Counted from the stretch's first letter, positions 21,464-34,694 are shown. The stretch: 64,000 nucleotides of DNA from Adineta steineri (GCA_905250115.1 CAJNOI010000004.1:507253-571252), one strand, 5' to 3'. Program-made: numbers and translations. Notes: generated from the sequence alone by a model not told the origin.

Positions 21464-22652
21464 TATTGATTATAATATAATGTATTGTCGACAATCGATG
21501 ATCAATGTCTTAAATAGTCATGTTCTTATTCATACATTTGCTATTAAACTTTGGAATGTAAACATTCCTTGACAGTATGATGAAAATATCATATGTAAAG
21601 GTTTAGTATAAGTACGTCAGTGGTGAAAATATTTAACTTATTATTTTTTTTTCCTTCTTCTATAATAATTTCATGCACTTTATGTAAAGATAACCTTTTT
21701 CCTATTATTGATTCCAACGAATTTTGATACTATGTCATGATAGACTTTACCTGATCATTAGCAAATTTCATTTGTTTTCTTGCTTATGAAATATTTATAA
21801 AATGCCAACATGACATGAAGTTTGTGATTGAATGGAATGTTTCTCTTAGAGCAGTACGCTACTACTAGAAAGATGGATTTTACAAGATTTTAGTATCCTA
21901 TGTCTAAGATTTAATTCCAACAATATATTTCAGCTTAGAAAAAAATAGAAATCCTAAATAACTTACCTGTTGTAAAATACACTTGTGTTCGTTTGATACT
22001 TTCGGTATAAATGTGATTAAAATTGACATGTGTTATCTTTTTATATATACGATCAATTCGATTTTATTATAATTATCACTTTGTCCAGTGACGTAATACG
22101 TAGCTTTAGAAGATTATGTTGTATTGATCTAAGGCGTTTCGTTAGTTGTAACAAGAACATGTACTGAAAAAACATCTTATTCATTCTTAATACCTATTAT
22201 TTCACCATGTACTTCATAAATCAATTAAGTCAGTGATACTAGATTCTCTCCGCCTTTTCAATAATCGACATAATTCAAAAGGTCCAACGAAAGATAAATA
22301 GAACACATTGACCTACTACTCATTGAAATGTATTTTTTTTTAAAAATGAATAAATCATTGAATTTCAAAATGAGACAAAGTAAATAACAGGTAGATCATC
22401 ATTAAATTCAATTATTAATATTTTGCAATACTGAAACTTCAGATCAATATATAAATCATCTATGATTATGCTTGACAAAAAAGAAAGATAATCAATCCTG
22501 AATCCTAGATGATGATGAAGTCTATTAGAAGAGTATATGTGCGACATCTATTTGTCTTAGTATTCTAGTTGGTTAATACTTCTATTCTATTAATAAATAT
22601 TCTTCTTGCAAGAGACTTTTACCTATATACTTCTTTCAACTACAAGACAAAC
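21464..22652. other. Divergent intergenic region, 1.2 kb
   Basis: The region between the divergent starts of the phosphate transporter and PTGES2 genes. AT-rich, with no coding sequence or structured repeat that I can support. It presumably holds both promoters. Confidence 0.5.
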
Positions 22653-24322
22653 ATGTCTTTGCTATTCGTTTCAGCAAGTCGAACATGTCGGTCTTCTTTT
22701 TCTCGACAACATATACTTTTATCTACATCTCGATTTCAATCAACTCAAATAAATCCAGAGATTCATCAAACTCAAAATCAGCAAACAAAAGCGGATTATC
22801 CATCATCATCATCTAATTCTAGTCGTCGATATCGTTTTTATTTCTTATCTATTGCTGCTGGAGCATTAATTGGAGGAGCATATACATTTCGACAATCTCG
22901 AAGATATGAAGGTCTTATGCCTGAATATATTACTAATTCTGAACAACTACAACGTAAAGCAATGGAAGCTCGACCAATGCCACCACCCGTAACAAAACAT
23001 ATTACATTTGATGAAGGACCAAGAGTAAATTTCCCATTTAAATTAACACTCTATCAATATGTTACATGGTTTGTTTATCTTATCTTTTAAAATAAATTTT
23101 TAATGAAATTTTGTTTTTTTCATTTTATCTAGTCCATTTTGTTGTAAAGTTCGTGCATATCTTAATTATAATCGTATACCATATGATATAGTTGAAGTTA
23201 ATAGTGTAATGCGTTCGGAAACAAAATGGTCAATATATAAAAAAGTTCCAATACTTGTTATAGAAAATGAAGAAATTCAATTAAATGATTCAAGTATGAT
23301 TATATCAGCTATTGAATCTTATTTACGTATGCCAACAAAACGATTTGAAAATATATCGAAATTATATCAATCAGTTGTTGAAAAAGATGAAAAGGGAAAA
23401 TTATCGTTTAATTATCCGAATAAATATTTTCTTGTTGAACCATTAACAAATGAACGAGTAGATCCAACAAAACAAGTTCAAACAGAAAAAACAAAAGATG
23501 ATGCTCGTGATAATGATGCAACAACAACAACGAAAAATGTTAATAATCAATCTTCACCATGGTTTTTCAGTAATTAAAATTAAATAATTTCTAAATTAAT
23601 TTATTTTCTTTATTTTTTATTTTTAAGCTAAATTTTTTTCAAAATCAAAATCAGAACATAAAGAAGGTTTAGTTAATATTGGTTCAGGAACTGTTACAGA
23701 CAATGAAACAAAATCAATTACTTCATATAATAAATCAAGTGAACAATATAAATTAGAACGTAAATGGCGTGAATGGGTTGATACAAAATTTGTTCATACA
23801 TTATCACCAAATATTTATTGTACTTTAAATCAATCATTGAATACATTTCGATGGTTTTCACAAGCAGGAGATTGGGAACAAATATTTCCATGGTATCAAC
23901 GTTGGATTATTGTTTATGTTGGTGCCGTTGTTATGCGTGGTGTAGCAGGACGTTTAAGAAAAAAATATAATTTAAATGATAATGTAAGAATTTCTCTATA
24001 TGAATGTGCAAATGAATGGGTTAAAGCCGTTGGAAATAAAAATTTTCTTGGTAAGATAAGATTCAATTTAATTAACATCGATTTTGCCAAGGAAGAATCG
24101 CAAATCGCTCAGACTATCTTAAAATTGCGGATTTTTTTAATTTTAGGTGGATCTCAACCAAATCTTGCTGATTTAAATGTTTATGGTATTCTCACAGCTA
24201 TTCAAGGATGTGAAGCATTTCAAGATCTTATGAATAATACAAAGATTCAACCATGGTTTGAACGTATGAAACATTCAGTTGAACCTCATTTTGCTGATAA
24301 CCGTCTTCGTGCTACTACTTAA
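22653..24322 (+). CDS. PTGES2: Prostaglandin E synthase 2 / mitochondrial GST-like protein
   Basis: Four exons (22653-23068, 23133-23569, 23628-24050, 24147-24322), 483 residues, phases 2-1-1. The N-terminus (MSLLFVSASRTCRSSFSRQH) is Ser/Arg-rich and looks like a mitochondrial presequence, and a hydrophobic segment (FLSIAAGALIGGAYTF) follows. The thioredoxin-like active site CPFC lies at residues 139-142, split by the first intron after the TG of the Cys codon. The C-terminal GST-like helical domain contains ERKWREWVD, FVHTLSPN and GGSQPNLADLNVYG. Membrane-associated PGES-2 can isomerise PGH2 to PGE2 and also binds heme and glutathione, so the physiological role is debated. I chose the ATG at 22653 because it starts the presequence; an in-frame ATG at 22569 would add an unlikely extension. 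The third intron (96 nt) has no in-frame stop. Confidence 0.9.
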
Positions 24323-24458
24323 TAAACTTAATTTTTTTCATCAAAAGATAACTCGAAAAATCTTTTGATTCTATATTCATTGTTTAGTTGAAAAAAGAAT
24401 GAAATTTTGTAATAGTGTACTATTCTAGATAACATAAAAAAAGAATTAAAACAAAAAA

Positions 24459-25655
24459 ATGACGATCATGGAATGTGCTGGTTGTACATTAATTGCATAT
24501 GGTGTACCATTTTCAATGTTTGTATTTACAATTGCACATCATCCATTTCGTATAATTATTTCAATGACAAGGTAAGAAGAGAAATCAAAACAAAGAATAA
24601 TTCTTCATTTTTATTACGATAAATATTTTTTCTAGTGCATTTTTTTGGCTTATATCATTACTTGTATCATCATTACTTTGGTTTGCTGTAGTACCATTAC
24701 GTAATCAACTTGCTTTTGCAGTACCATTTGCTGTTATATTTCAAGAAATATTTCGATATTTATTCTATCGTGTTATTAAGTAAAACATTTCATAAGTTAT
24801 TAATTTGTATTTGATGTATTTGATTTATTTAGAAAAGCAGAATTTGCTTTACAAAAAGTACAAATGCAAGAATTAACAGATAAAGGAATGGTATTTGATC
24901 GATTTGCTGTTGCTTATGGTAATATAAAAAATTTCATATTATTTTAAATTAGCCATTCTTTTTTTAAATTTAAGCTGCAGGATATGGTTTCGGTTTCATT
25001 AGTGGAACATTTGCTATTGTTAATGTGCTTAGCGATATGATTGGTCCTGGAACAATTGGTATATTTGGACATTCGCAAGATTTTTTTATTGCTACAGGTA
25101 AAAACACAGGATTAATCAGGACACTTTATACGCCCTTATTTTTCTTTCGTGATAAAGAGAAAATACAACAAATCGATACGTCACTTAGTCGACGTAGTGC
25201 ATATAGTCGATATTTATTTTTTTCTATGATATATTAATAGCTTTATTTCGAGATACGCACAATGCACGATATATTTTCGAATATCATATATAACTAATTC
25301 GTATCATTATATTTTAGCTTTTCTAACATTATGCATAATTCTTCTGAATACATTCTGGGGTGTTATTTTCTTTACATCACTTGACAAAGGTGGTATTCAT
25401 CGACTTATTGGACCAGGAATTGTTGTTCTTACACACATGCTTTTTTCCTGTATTGTAAGTCTTGTCTCTATTATTTATAATTTTATTTTTATGAATATTA
25501 ATTTCTCTTAGACATTATTAAATCGTAAATCACAACCACTTTATTCAGTATCACTTGCTGTTGGTTATTCTCTATTAATTGGCATGATTATATATACATT
25601 AATGTTACGTGGATTTACAATAAATAATATTCGTCAACGAATGAATCGAGATTAA
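24459..25655 (+). CDS. APH1: Gamma-secretase subunit APH-1
   Basis: Six exons (24459-24571, 24636-24779, 24833-24918, 24975-25097, 25318-25454, 25512-25655), 248 residues, the usual size. Family landmarks run along the whole chain: ECAGCTLIAYGVPF at the N-terminus, AFFWLISLLVSSLLWF, FQEIFRYLFYR, the GxxxGxxxG helix motif (GYGFGFISG), NVLSDMIGPGTIGIFG, NTFWGVIFF and a conserved His in VLTHML. APH-1 is a seven-span scaffold of the gamma-secretase complex with presenilin, nicastrin and PEN-2, which cleaves Notch and other membrane stubs. Translation starts at 24459 or at a second Met three codons on. The start lies only 137 bp after PTGES2, with an acceptor-like TATTCTAG at 24422-24429. Confidence 0.93.
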
Positions 25656-26027
25656 TTATTTATTATCTGTAACATTCCGTTTTCTTTTCTGTTGTAAATT
25701 GATGATTCTTTTTTTTTTATGGAAAAATCTGATTGTTCTTTCTTTCATCTATATTTGTTGTTATTGTTATCGTTCTAAAAGAAATTGAGAAAAGAATGTT
25801 ATGTAGAAAAACTTTAAAATATAAATCAAATGAATGTAATTTTGATGTGTAATAAAATAAATTGAGCTCAGCTTAAAAATATTTTTATAGATGTTTTTTC
25901 GATGTATTTTTCGTTTTCATACTTATTTTTTAAGTAGAAAAAAAGATACATTTTCTCTTGGTGAAGAATGATATACTGTAAAATTATTTTTGTTCCTCTT
26001 TTTTTTGTAGTATACAAGACATATAGT

Positions 26028-27328
26028 ATGGCATCGTCACAAAAAAGTATCGCACTTGTTGGTTCAGGTAATTGGGGAAGTGCCATGTAAGTTATTTTTG
26101 TTTTCGATCTTTATTTATAATAAAGTTTTATTATATAACTAAAGTGCTGGCCATATTGGTGAAAAAATTCGTGACTTAAAAGGTCAATATAATGAACGAT
26201 TATTAATGTGGTGTAAAGAAGAAACATTAGATGATGGACGTAAATTAACTGAAGTTATTAATAAAGAACATGAAAATGTTAAATATTTACCGGATAAAAA
26301 AATTCCTGAAAATGTTATTGCTGAGCCTGATCTAATTAAAGCAGTTAAAGATGCTGATATACTTGTTTTTGTTATTCCACATCAATTTGTAAAAGAAACT
26401 TGTGAAAAATTAAAAGATAAAATCAAAAAAGATGCATTTGCATTAACATTAGTTAAAGTTAGTAGAAAAAGAAAAAGACAGAATATTTTCTATTTTACAA
26501 TAATATTAAATTGTTTTTAGGGATTTTATGTTGATGAAAAAACCAATGAACTCCAACTTGTTTCGGAAATTATTACAAAGACATTAAATATTCCATGTCT
26601 TAGTATGATGGGAGGTTTGTAGAAAAAATAAAATAACTAATCCGAATTGAATTTATTTTTCTTTAGCTAATATTGCAAATGAAGTAGCTGAAAAAGTTTT
26701 TTGTGAAGCAACAATTGGTTCTCGTGATGATAAACATAGTGAAACAGTTCGAGAATTAATTGATACACCTGTTTTTCGTTTACGTTTTTATCCTGATGTT
26801 GAAATAATTGAAATGCTTGGTGCTTTAAAAAATGTTATTGCAATGTTAGCTGGTTTTTCTGAAGGTTTAGAAGCAGGATTTAATACACGAGCTGCTGTAA
26901 GATTAAATATGATGTTTTTAAAATTTAAATAAATATTTTTTTATATTTAGGTTCTTCGTTTAGGCTTTCGTGAAATGATTAATTTCTGTCGTTTATATAA
27001 AAAAGAATCAACACCAGATATTTATTTAGAATCATGTGGTATAGCTGATTTAATCGCATCATCATTAGGTGGACGAAATTATAATGGTGCAAAAAAGAAA
27101 GCTGAAACAAATAAATCTTTAAAAGATATTGAAAAAGAAGATCTTAATGGACAATCATTACAAGGTCCAGGCACAGCTAAAGAAGCTTATCAATTTCTCG
27201 AAGGAAAAAAATTATTAGATCAATTTCCATTATTTCGTGATGCACATCTTATTTGTGAAGACAAAATTAAACCAAAAGTATTTCTAGAAAATTTAAGTAA
27301 ACATCCAGAATTCGATCGTAAACAATAA
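26028..27328 (+). CDS. GPD1: Glycerol-3-phosphate dehydrogenase [NAD+], cytosolic
   Basis: Five exons (26028-26086, 26145-26457, 26521-26614, 26667-26896, 26951-27328), 357 residues against about 349 in vertebrates. The NAD-binding GxGxxG is G12-S-G14-N-W-G17. Further markers are VFVIPHQFV, ANIANEVAEKVFCEATIG, the catalytic-lysine helix ALKNVIAMLAGFSEGL, RAAVLRLGFREM and the nucleotide-binding loop GGRNYNGA. The enzyme interconverts dihydroxyacetone phosphate and glycerol-3-phosphate, linking glycolysis to lipid synthesis and redox shuttling. Exon 3 uses the uncommon donor GTTTGT. A polypyrimidine tract and TAG end 17 nt before the ATG, which suggests a 5' UTR splice or trans-splice acceptor. 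Confidence 0.93.
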
Positions 27329-29291
27329 TTTCATATTTTGTCTTTCATTTGTGATATTTGGCCGAAAAAAAATTATTTATAATCCAGCTATTTTTTATTA
27401 TGATCTTTAATTCAGCTTTTTTATTTTTTTTGGTAAAAACTGACTTTATTCTGTGTGTATGTGTGTTTTTCTATTATATTATTCAGGCATATTAAAGTTA
27501 TTTTTAATAAAAATACTGATAGACTTACATTGATTTTAAACAGCTTATCAAATAGAAAGACTAATCTGAATCAAACAATAAGAATTATTTATGTGCATAG
27601 ATAATATTATTTGTAATAATAGTGTAATCTCTATACTGATATTTTACTTTGTAAATTTATGAGATTACAAACAGATTCATTTTCATCACAATCAATAAAA
27701 ACACTCAGTGTCTAATCCAATAAATTAATATTCGAGAAAATAAGAATTGGAATTAATATATAAGATGAAATCAATAGTTTTATATAAATAATTCTCTTCT
27801 AATCAAGTTTCATACAGTATAATTAAAGAATTTATCTGTTTGCAATTAGAACTATTATTTTTGTTTTTCTCACTGTTTTTACGTTCATTTTTTCTCTTCT
27901 TCTTCTGAAAAATATTTAACATAAATGGGATATTAATCTGAAACATGATCACTATTCAATTAATCAATAATATTCATGTGTACTGGTAAGATTATTTATA
28001 GAATGTAATATTCATATTTATTTTTTTACATAAATATATATGACATTTGTCTGAGAGGATTTTTTATGAAATAAATTTTTTTGACTTTTACTTAATTATT
28101 AGTTCGAGCGTGTATCTTCCTATACTATGAACTTTTTCGATTATGTCTCGCAGAATTTACATCCGTAGATCCAGTATATATATATTTTAAAGGAAATTAA
28201 TATTGATAATCATTAACAGAATTACTTCTATTGTCTAACAGAAATAAAAAACACTTCATACTATATATTATGAAAGATAAAAACAAATTTGAATAAAACA
28301 CTGACAACGCTATTGAAGTAAGTTTCAGTTTAGAACATCAGTTCTTTTTATCTATCTATTTTTAGCGAAAAACAAACATCCACAGTCCCTATCATATAGA
28401 CATGCCACGGTATATCTGTTTAGTTTCTTTCAAACTAGTTAATCATTCCTTTTGTGATTTATTATTTCTCCGATGATTTCATATAATTAACATCTGCAAT
28501 TTAGTAGAACTCTTCGAGATTTATCATTCTATTATACTCTCGTTTTTTTGCACAAATCATTTTTTCTCTGTTTTGGTAGATATGCTTACAATTTATTTGA
28601 TAAAAATAAATCTCTATCGTATTTTGTAAAGTATAAAACATTTTATTTTTTAATATATATATATATCAGTGGTGGATCCAGGAATTTTCGAAGGAGGGTG
28701 CGGATACGATACAAACCCAATATTTCTGCGGAAGACTGCTAAAAGTTAGCATAAGATCTGTTTTAAAGGGGGTGCGATCGCACCGCCCCCTCTCTTGGAT
28801 CCGCCCCTGATATATATAAAACAAAAGATTATCTAAAGTTTGAATACTTTTTTGAATATAAATACATTTTTTTGTAATCGAAATATGATATTAACTATTT
28901 TTTATTTTTGTCATTAATTTATGCATACTTCCAGACTGTTATTTAAAAGAGGAAATAATTATGATAGAGAATCATGGATTTCAGTATAAATATCATTTTC
29001 AACATCGATAAATATACTATTTTCATTTTATTAATCATCAATCTTAATTACTTTTCTTTGTCTTTTTTCAATTCAAGGATTAATAAAAAACATTTTACTA
29101 CGGAACTTAATCTTTATTATCATCAATAGAATCATTTTCTTATTTTCTAGTAATTTCCGTATGTGTAGTCTATATATGATATATATATTAAAATGAAACT
29201 CATATTATTCAGTATCATATATATAATCTTGATAAAAAAAATATGTAACAGTATAAGCATTTTAGTTTGTTTGATTTCAGATTCTTTAACT
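27329..29291. other. Intergenic region, 2 kb, with a hAT-type MITE
   Basis: AT-rich, no gene seen. The only structured insert is the 143-bp GC-richer element at 28667-28809. Confidence 0.55.
28667..28809. mobile_element. hAT-like MITE, 143 bp
   Basis: The terminal inverted repeats are CAGTGGTGGATCCAGGA on the left and, reverse-complemented from the right, CAGGGGCGGATCCAAGA (14 of 17 match). The flanks are ATATATAT on both sides (28659-28666 and 28810-28817), an 8-bp duplication as expected for hAT elements; because the site is an AT run the duplication alone is weak evidence. CAG..GGATCC-type termini are widespread in metazoan hAT miniatures. The interior is non-coding and includes the palindrome GGTGCGATCGCACC. 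It contrasts strongly in GC with the surrounding sequence. Confidence 0.8.
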
Positions 29292-29857
29292 ATGGTTTCC
29301 TCAACTACATTTTGTCTTCTTGTTGCAACAATCGTGATGACAACATACGGTCGAACAGTACCTGGACCTGATCAATTATTCCCTTTATTGTTTCAATCAG
29401 TTGGTACAGATGAAAATAATATGATGCCTCCATCCAGTGGTCAGAGTAGATTGATACATGTTATTGAACAAATCATCAAGTAAATTGTTTTAGTTTATTA
29501 AATATTAAAAAAAAACTTCATTTCTATTAAATTAGATATGTTTCATCGATAAAATCCAGTGAAAATTTTATTGAAAATATTGTTAGTGGTCAAAAAGATG
29601 TAGCTGACAAAATTAAAGTACTTACATTTTTAAACAAATGTTTTGAACTTACTCATAAAGTTATTCAACGTGAAATTGATCGTATGTTAGGAACATCAGA
29701 AACAATGAAAAAATCCTCAATTCCATCACCATTTTCATTAGAAGAATTACAACAAGCCCAAGTTAAAATTAATGATTTACTTATTAAAATTGAAAAACGT
29801 ATGGATACATTAAAAACATGGATTCCACCAACAATGCCCTTTCTTGGCTTCTTCTAA
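29292..29857 (+). CDS. Small secreted protein of unknown function
   Basis: Two exons (29292-29479, 29536-29857) joined in phase 2, 169 residues. Residues 1-20 (MVSSTTFCLLVATIVMTTYG) form a signal peptide. The rest is mainly helical. The first half has a Pro/Met/Ser-rich patch, and the second half has a run of charged amphipathic helix (LEELQQAQVKINDLLIKIEK) likely to coil. It ends in WIPPTMPFLGFF. There are few cysteines and no recognised domain. I chose the ATG at 29292 because it begins the signal peptide; an upstream in-frame ATG at 29193 adds a second hydrophobic stretch. The splice signals and codon use make it a credible gene. I do not recognise a family. Confidence 0.65.
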
Positions 29858-31055
29858 AGACTCATTTTTCTTCAGTACATACACATATTTATATATGCAA
29901 ACAGAAAGTTGAATAAAAAAAAAGAAAGATCTTAATATAAATGTTTGAATTCAATAAAAAGTTCTTAAATAAATCAAGATGTTGATTAATTCTATAACAA
30001 AGAAGTTATTTATTACTAATTCAAATATTTGACTTACGCATTAATGAAATATAGAAAATAACTTAGTTTATTACAAATAAAGTAATAATAAAAATTTAAA
30101 CGGATATAAATGATAAAAAAATAGGTCCATCTGCAAGATTTAAATAAAATCAATAGGTATTATTTAAGTTGATAGAAACCAATGTAAAATGAATTAAACA
30201 AATTGTTAAAATCGTAATAATCATAGACTGTGTAGTATGTTTTCTCGTATATTTATAATACTAAATTCAGTGCTATGAAAAAATGTACCAAGAGAAAATA
30301 TCTCTTATTTATGACTCTACTGACATTAATTGATCTCATCGATTGCACTACATTAGAGTTCCAACAACCTGTATAGCTAGTGTAGTTAGTTGAATCAGAA
30401 ATGTCAATGAACTCAGTAAAAATAAAATAATCAATAGAGTAAATTTCTACTATCATAGGTGTTATTTAAATAAATAAACATATTGCCCATTTCAAAATAA
30501 AAATGCATTGAAATTTGTATGAAAAGATTTATCTAACTACTTTCCTAAGAGTTGTAGTAAACTGTATTTTGATGACTAAAGTATCTTATTAGTAATAGTT
30601 AGAAATAAAATCTTTCCATAATTTTAGAGCTTTTTCTCTGGTGGTTGTAGAACGCTCCCTACAATCAATAAATCCATATGCTGTCGATCTTGTTCATATA
30701 GGAAATTGTTTAAAAAAATATACCCATCGGCCTTTTATTTTGAAATGGTCATTAGTATCATTACCAGGAAGTTTGGTAAAAATCCCGTGCCGTATAACAA
30801 AAATCGATTTTCGAGGGGAGAAGCCTTAATGACTTTTATTGACTCCATTGAACTTAAATACATTCTTACCTGATACAACTATTTACAATATAAAATAAAT
30901 TTATTTATTAACATTATTAGAATTTATATTTTTGAATTAGAAAAAGACATAAATGACAATAAAACATGTTTATATATATATGCTTATTAGATACAAAAAG
31001 CAATAGATAAATAATTAAGACCAAAAAATACCGATGAACACTAAAAAACTAAATA
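29858..31055. other. Intergenic region, 1.2 kb
   Basis: AT-rich. An open frame at about 30630-30829 is preceded by an acceptor-like TTTTAG and has varied composition, but it matches nothing I know and lacks partner exons. Otherwise nothing is seen. Confidence 0.4.
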
Positions 31056-32002
31056 TTATCTAAGTGAACTATTAGTTGATGATGATTTTGATACTTGATT
31101 CTTATATGTTTTATATCTTAGCACTATTATCAAAGTAAATAATATAATTGTGACAACAATTGTTAATATTATCAGAATAGTACTACAAATAATTATAAAA
31201 CGTTTTCGTTTTCGTTGAATACTTGTTCGTGATATTCGATGAATTTTATTAAAATCCTTAAAAAAAACACGAAATGATTATTTTTTTTCTTAATCACTAT
31301 AACTAACTTGTTTTTTAACTGATGTTTCAAGTTGATCAGCTCGAGCAAGTAAATTATTTAATGTTACATTATCATGATCTATTGTTTCATGAATATCTTC
31401 AACTAAAACATCGGATTCAAATAATGATTCTCCCGTATTTTTTTCTTGTTTTAATAATTGATTTGATGCTGCATTATTCTACATAAATGAATATTTTAAT
31501 GAAGATGAAGATAAATGAGTATTTATTTACTGAAATGATTGATTGAGATAAATCGTTGGTTAATCTTCGCGGTGATGGAGGAGTTTTAGCTTCATTGGAT
31601 GTTGATTCACATGATGTTTTATGTAGAAATAAGAGACGTTTATTTTTCGTACTTCTTCGTTTCCAACCCTCCTTAAAAATAATTTCATTTTTATATAGTA
31701 TATTATCATTCAAACATACGAATCCATGGCGATCAGATAATTTAAAAGATTTTTTATGATGTCTAGTTTTAATATCACGTTCTTTGGAAATTGTATGAGT
31801 ATTATGATGATCATCATCATCATCACTTTCTTCTTTTTGTCTTTTTGTTATATGAAATATTCGATAAGAACCATCTAATCGAAATGAAGGTTTCTTTCGT
31901 AAAACATTTGATTTAAACTAAGAAAAAGAATAAATATTTTTCAATAATAATGAAGATTAAGAATATACTTACTTCCATATTTGTATTGATCAATGCATTC
32001 AT
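31056..32002 (-). CDS. Tail-anchored protein with SNARE-like C-terminal region
   Basis: Four exons (32002-31973, 31917-31531, 31478-31308, 31256-31056), all phase 0, 262 residues. The N-terminal part is basic and low-complexity with a run of Asp. Residues about 140-215 form an amphipathic helix; the segment TLNNLLARADQLETSVKK resembles the C-terminal half of R-SNARE motifs (VAMP has LSELDDRADAL at the same place). A basic stretch QRKRKRF then leads into one transmembrane helix (IIICSTILIILTIVVTIILF) and a 20-residue tail. This order fits a synaptobrevin-like vesicle protein acting in membrane fusion. By that alignment the ionic zero-layer position is Glu, not Arg or Gln, so either it is a divergent SNARE or the resemblance is only to a coiled-coil tail-anchored protein. 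Confidence 0.5.
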
Positions 32003-34694
32003 TTTATATCAATAGATTGTGTACTTCGAAGATTTTCAGATAAAGAATTACTAAAAAATCAAGAATGAAAGATTTGCAAGAGAAAATAAATATGTCTGTT
32101 GTTCTGCATTACATGTTATGTCTATTCTCATCTATATTTTATTTTTATTCATGTAGTGATCATCAGTGTGCAAAGAAGAAGAAAAAAGACATTCTTATAA
32201 AAACGATAATGATAGTTGTTGTTCTTTCTGATTGAATACATTTAGAATATTTATCTAATTTTACGCATTGTTCAGCAAATACTATTATCGCTTAGGACTA
32301 TTATAGAAAAGAAAATAGAAGTAGAAAGAAGAAGAAGAAGAAAATCGAACAAAAAATAAAATGCACGTTGTTGATGAATAAATAATGATATAGTAAGAAT
32401 AAAATTGCTGTCTGTAATTAGACAATTATAGGAAAGAAGTTCGACTACTTAACGTCAAATTATTGGATACTTTATCTTTTTTTTCTTTCTTTATTCGCAA
32501 ATGACAAAATAAAGACGAGACAAACGGATGTCATAGATATTTTAAAACTGATTTATAATAATACTCAAAAAAGAAAGAAAGAACTAATTAGATTTTGTTC
32601 TAATTTCATATATCACAATAAATTTTCATCGACATTAATATGGTAGGAATATTAAAACAATATTTCTATGCTCATTCATCATAGGAAAAACGAATCTAAT
32701 GTTTTTTATTTCTATCAGGAAACTCTTTATCTTAAATAAATAAGATCCATTCAATGTAGAATACGAAGCATATGCTGTTGAATATATTTTATTCCAACTG
32801 CGTAGAAGATTATATTTAGCATATAAAAATATCGCAAAAATCTATATTATTTTCTTAATAAATAACGTGTTACATGGATAAATAATAAAAATGTTCTAGT
32901 CGTTCAATCTTTCGTATGTATAGAAATAATACAGAAATTATTCGTGTAATCTATCAAAACGTCTTTAAAATCTATAAATAAATGATACAGTTATGAGAGT
33001 AATGAATTGAAAAAGATACTCGTTTGAAAAGACACTCCTCGTGTCAGTTTATCGAAAAATCAAATTTTAAATTTGATAGGTATAAATAAGTGTTACTTCA
33101 TCATGTATATATTCCTAACGGGCATTATGTTTTCTATTTGGTAAAATTAGAACGATGAGTATTAGTTTTTCGTCCTGTTATATTTATTATATTATTAGAC
33201 AGCTGTCGAAAATATTTATCAACTTACATTCAATATAAAATTAATCAAGTTCTTATTTTAATATAACATGATTTTTCACTGAATCCTTACCAATTATTGC
33301 ATAGTTGATAGTAACTATAAATATACATGAAAAAAAAAATTTAAGAAATGCTTCTATTTGATGTTATACTTAATCCTACAAAACAACAAAGATTAGACGA
33401 ACTTCGTTCTTTTGTTGCTCTTCAATAATCACGATGATGTATGTCTTATTCTGCTATCACAGTGAGATAAAAGTATTGTCTAGTGAGTAACAAATGTCAC
33501 TTGTTAAGAAAGTGAACAATGAACCGGATGCAGAGCAGTGATCAAATGAAAAAGTATTCTTCGAAAATAGATGACTCCTAGATAATTCCGTAAACGGAAA
33601 GAAAAAAATAGAAAGCAATAGGAAGTTATCATCCAGACAAAAAAAGACACTTGTTCCGTTTTAATAGAAACTTTTTTATTCCTTTTTTTAGTTAAAAAAT
33701 TTATGTTAACTAGATAAGAACAGATACTCGTCTTTCTAATAATATTTTATATTATAATTTTTTCAATTGAACAAAAGTCTCGCACAGATATTATATGAAA
33801 AGATTTGTTCTTGTATAAACTTAGATAAGGAAAAAGTTTGGAATTGAATATCTATAAACAAAATATTATTTCAATATTTCCTAACTTTTACATATAAAAA
33901 TCACAACATTAAAAATGAATGTTATTTCTCTTGTTTTTACTAGTCGAATACTAGAATTATAAAGGTCAGACATTTAAAATTCGTAACAACTCAATCAAGT
34001 TCATTGTCTTATTGCAAATATGTTCACATTCTCTTCTTCCATATACAGTTCAAAATACGTTATTTGTCATTCCGTTAATGTCGACTACTAGTGCCATCTA
34101 TAACAAAACAAACGATTCGATTTTCCTAACCAGTAATTTTCAAATTTTTTTATACCGAATAACAAAGATCGATAGAAGAAATAAATAGTAAATAAATTAT
34201 ATCACGACCCTCATTCATTTCTATGCCTGATCGTTTTTCATGACAATATTCGTAGTTTTAATTCTCTTTCGTTTTTAATATTTTTAATCATATGATTTTA
34301 TTTTTCATTGAATAAATGATTTTGTTTATATTAATGTAGTTCGTTCTTTTATTTTTAATCGTCATATGATGAAACTAAGCACATTGAGTTATCTTGTGTC
34401 GCATGAAATCTTGATGGCTATTTGTGAAACTAATTAATATGCCATTGTAAGGCCATGCAAACAGTAAACTTTCTGCTTTTCTATCTGAATTCTTATTACT
34501 GCCTTGTTTAAAATCAATTTAACAACGTGCAGATTTAAGATAAAAAGCAAACATAATCAATTTTTATAAACGAAAAAAAAACTTCTTTTTTTTCTAAACA
34601 ACTATGAAAATTCTTTAGTAACCTGATGACGATGAAAAATCTTTAAGAATAAAATTTTCCTATTTTGTTTTAGATATACTATTACCATCGAATT
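32003..34694. other. Intergenic region, 2.7 kb
   Basis: A long AT-rich interval between divergent genes. I see no open frame with protein-like composition, RNA gene or organised repeat. It presumably includes the cyclin E promoter. Confidence 0.5.

Noticed and set aside
30641-30829. 62-codon frame with an upstream acceptor-like TTTTAG
   Set aside because: No recognised domain, no donor or partner exons, isolated in AT-rich sequence.
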